From the NCBI GenBank assembly GCA_958299035.1, contig CATQJL010000316.1:4738674-4802673 (forward strand): a stretch of 64,000 nucleotides of DNA. The letters run 5' to 3'. The position numbers and the translations under genes were made by a program. This document shows positions 62,630 through 64,000 of this stretch, piece after piece. The notes below the pieces were generated by a model that saw only the letters and a list, made by a program, of their open reading frames with translations, was not told the DNA's origin and made no database searches. Origin of the DNA: Cylicocyclus nassatus (Eukaryota; Nematoda; Chromadorea; Rhabditida; Strongylidae). Position 1 is the first letter of the stretch, and the number at the start of each line of letters is the position of its first letter.

Positions 62630-63096
62630 GCAGCATATCAAAGTGTCGTCATTAAGGCACATATCAAGCTAATTTTCACTTTAGGTTTCGTAGGTCTGAA
62701 GACGCGTGGATCGCAACACGATATCCATTTTTTGAGACTTTAAAAGCAATTGATTGCGAGTAGCACTGCCCTCATAAAGCCTTAGTTACATCATCGAAAA
62801 ACCTCGCTTTGCCCTCACTAAGACTTAGTTCCGTGATTGAAACACTCTACTGAGTTAAGCACAACTGATTTCGCTCTGCTGTGCGACTGCCATGAAAGTA
62901 ATCTCTTGCACTACAGGCTGTGTCTATCTTATTCCTTTTTCTGTAATTTTTGGTTTACGCATCTGCGTCGCTAAGCCCTTGCGCACGTTCTAAGGTATCC
63001 CACGAAGACGCTTTGCAGATGTGACCAACAAGTTCAAATTTGTACTCTACTACATAATGAATGATTACTAGTTGGAATCAAACTGTAAAAGTTGTA
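62630..63096. other. No gene seen
   Basis: No feature other than the spacer between the peptide gene and the next element. Confidence 0.5.
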
Positions 63097-63593
63097 TTAG
63101 GTTGGTAAGAAAATTTTCGGACATTTTTACGCTATAATTGCTATTTCTCGGGTTGTAATGCATCTACAAACGACAAAATTTGTAGTTGTACTCTCACATA
63201 TACACGGCTTATAACTGTGCAGGTGGGAGGAGCTTAGGGTCAATAGGGGCGGAGTTTGCCACTTTTCGATTTTCTCATTTTTCCTGCTAATTAAGCTCAA
63301 ATTCCGTACAAACTTTGCATATATGTATGTGAGTTCACGTTTACTATATATTGGACTATTTGTGAGTGTTGCAGTGTTTACGGAAGGTGGGGTTCTGAGC
63401 TCTGTCGAAATCCTATGTCTTTGAATGTTCGTCTCTATTTTCACAGGATTCATTGGTCATGGTTGCGATTAGTATGGTCTTGTAGTGTTTGCTTTCCTCT
63501 ATCCAATAATGTATAGCATGCCCTACTTGGTGCTTGCATCGAAGCAAAATCTTTGTGTGAAGGCAATGTCAGAGAACTTTCTTACCAACCTAA
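63097..63593. mobile_element. TTAGG element with TTGGTAAGAAA ends
   Basis: TA on both sides; TTAGGTTGGTAAGAAAATTT and a right end AACTTTCTTACCAACCTAA. It is 497 bp and non-coding. Confidence 0.85.
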
Positions 63594-64000
63594 TAGTCAG
63601 TCAAACAAGGTATGCATGGCAATAGCCAGTGATTTATAGAAACTGATGATATGCACCTTATTTATGGTTAATTTGGTGAGCTTTTATAAGAATTTTGTAA
63701 GTGGTTGTGACATGATTCTTCCCTATGAGTAATTCTGGTTTAATCTCATGCCGATTTCTGGTTTATAAATCTGACATGACATCGCGTTTTTGAAAAACAT
63801 CAGTTCTCGCAAAACACCCGAAAAACGCAACACATTGGCAATTTTGACCTATTTTTGTTCCTCGTATACTATCATGGAAGAATTCCACAAGCAGTTGCAG
63901 GTCTAATGTGAAGAGTATAGGCCTGTGCAAATTGGAGATCCTTGAGATTTCTGTAGACGGAGAGACGTAATCTAAAATTTTTGTTTGATTTCAAACAACG
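63594..64000. other. Right edge, no gene seen
   Basis: AT-rich, with no recognised coding or repeat signal before the window ends. Confidence 0.4.

Noticed and set aside
1..64000. CRISPR arrays, bacterial operons, prophage
   Set aside because: Introns, AATAAA signals and repeat types show eukaryotic nuclear DNA; no such structure was seen.

Overview
The window looks like nuclear DNA of a parasitic-type nematode, most likely a strongylid (hookworm or Haemonchus-like). The reasons are one multi-exon Patched gene with short GT..TTTCAG introns, intronic or UTR acceptors directly before start codons (compatible with spliced-leader trans-splicing), small signal-peptide genes of the nematode neuropeptide-like/antimicrobial type, and a very dense load of short mariner-type and palindromic elements. 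The species call is inference; no rRNA, mitochondrial or SL RNA gene is present to fix it.

Layout. 1-3.2 kb holds weak exon-like segments of an unidentified + strand gene and a hammerhead-like retroelement motif, followed by a 0.73 kb fold-back element. 4.6-14.1 kb is one large + strand gene, a Patched (ptc) homologue. I can follow it through 28 exons whose splice phases all agree (3873 nt, 1290 residues), with a possible alternative last exon at 14.45 kb and a poly(A) signal at 14.94 kb. 15.15-18.3 kb is a nested repeat block with inverted TTCGAA-rich arms. From 18.3 kb to the right end the window is gene-poor and repeat-rich: at least seven TTAGG-ended mariner-like elements, two CAGGGTGTCCC elements, a family of TTAA-flanked MITEs, several perfect hairpins, and a tandemly duplicated piece of a Penelope-like GIY-YIG retroelement at 32.4-33.4 kb.

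Scattered in this right part are small secreted-peptide genes. Three of them (26.6-27.1 kb minus, 36.1-36.4 kb minus, 62.2-62.5 kb plus) have the same two-exon plan: signal peptide exon, phase-2 intron, a dibasic KR site, then a Gly/aromatic-rich peptide. That is the layout of nematode NLP/caenacin-type peptides. Others are a 55-residue secreted protein at 58.0 kb, a 76-residue one at 48.6 kb, and a diverged inverted pair of small Cys-containing exons at 58.8 and 59.7 kb. No operon is evident; each peptide gene stands alone between repeats. Patched is a membrane sterol/lipid transporter of the RND class; the peptides would be secreted products, probably epidermal or neuronal.
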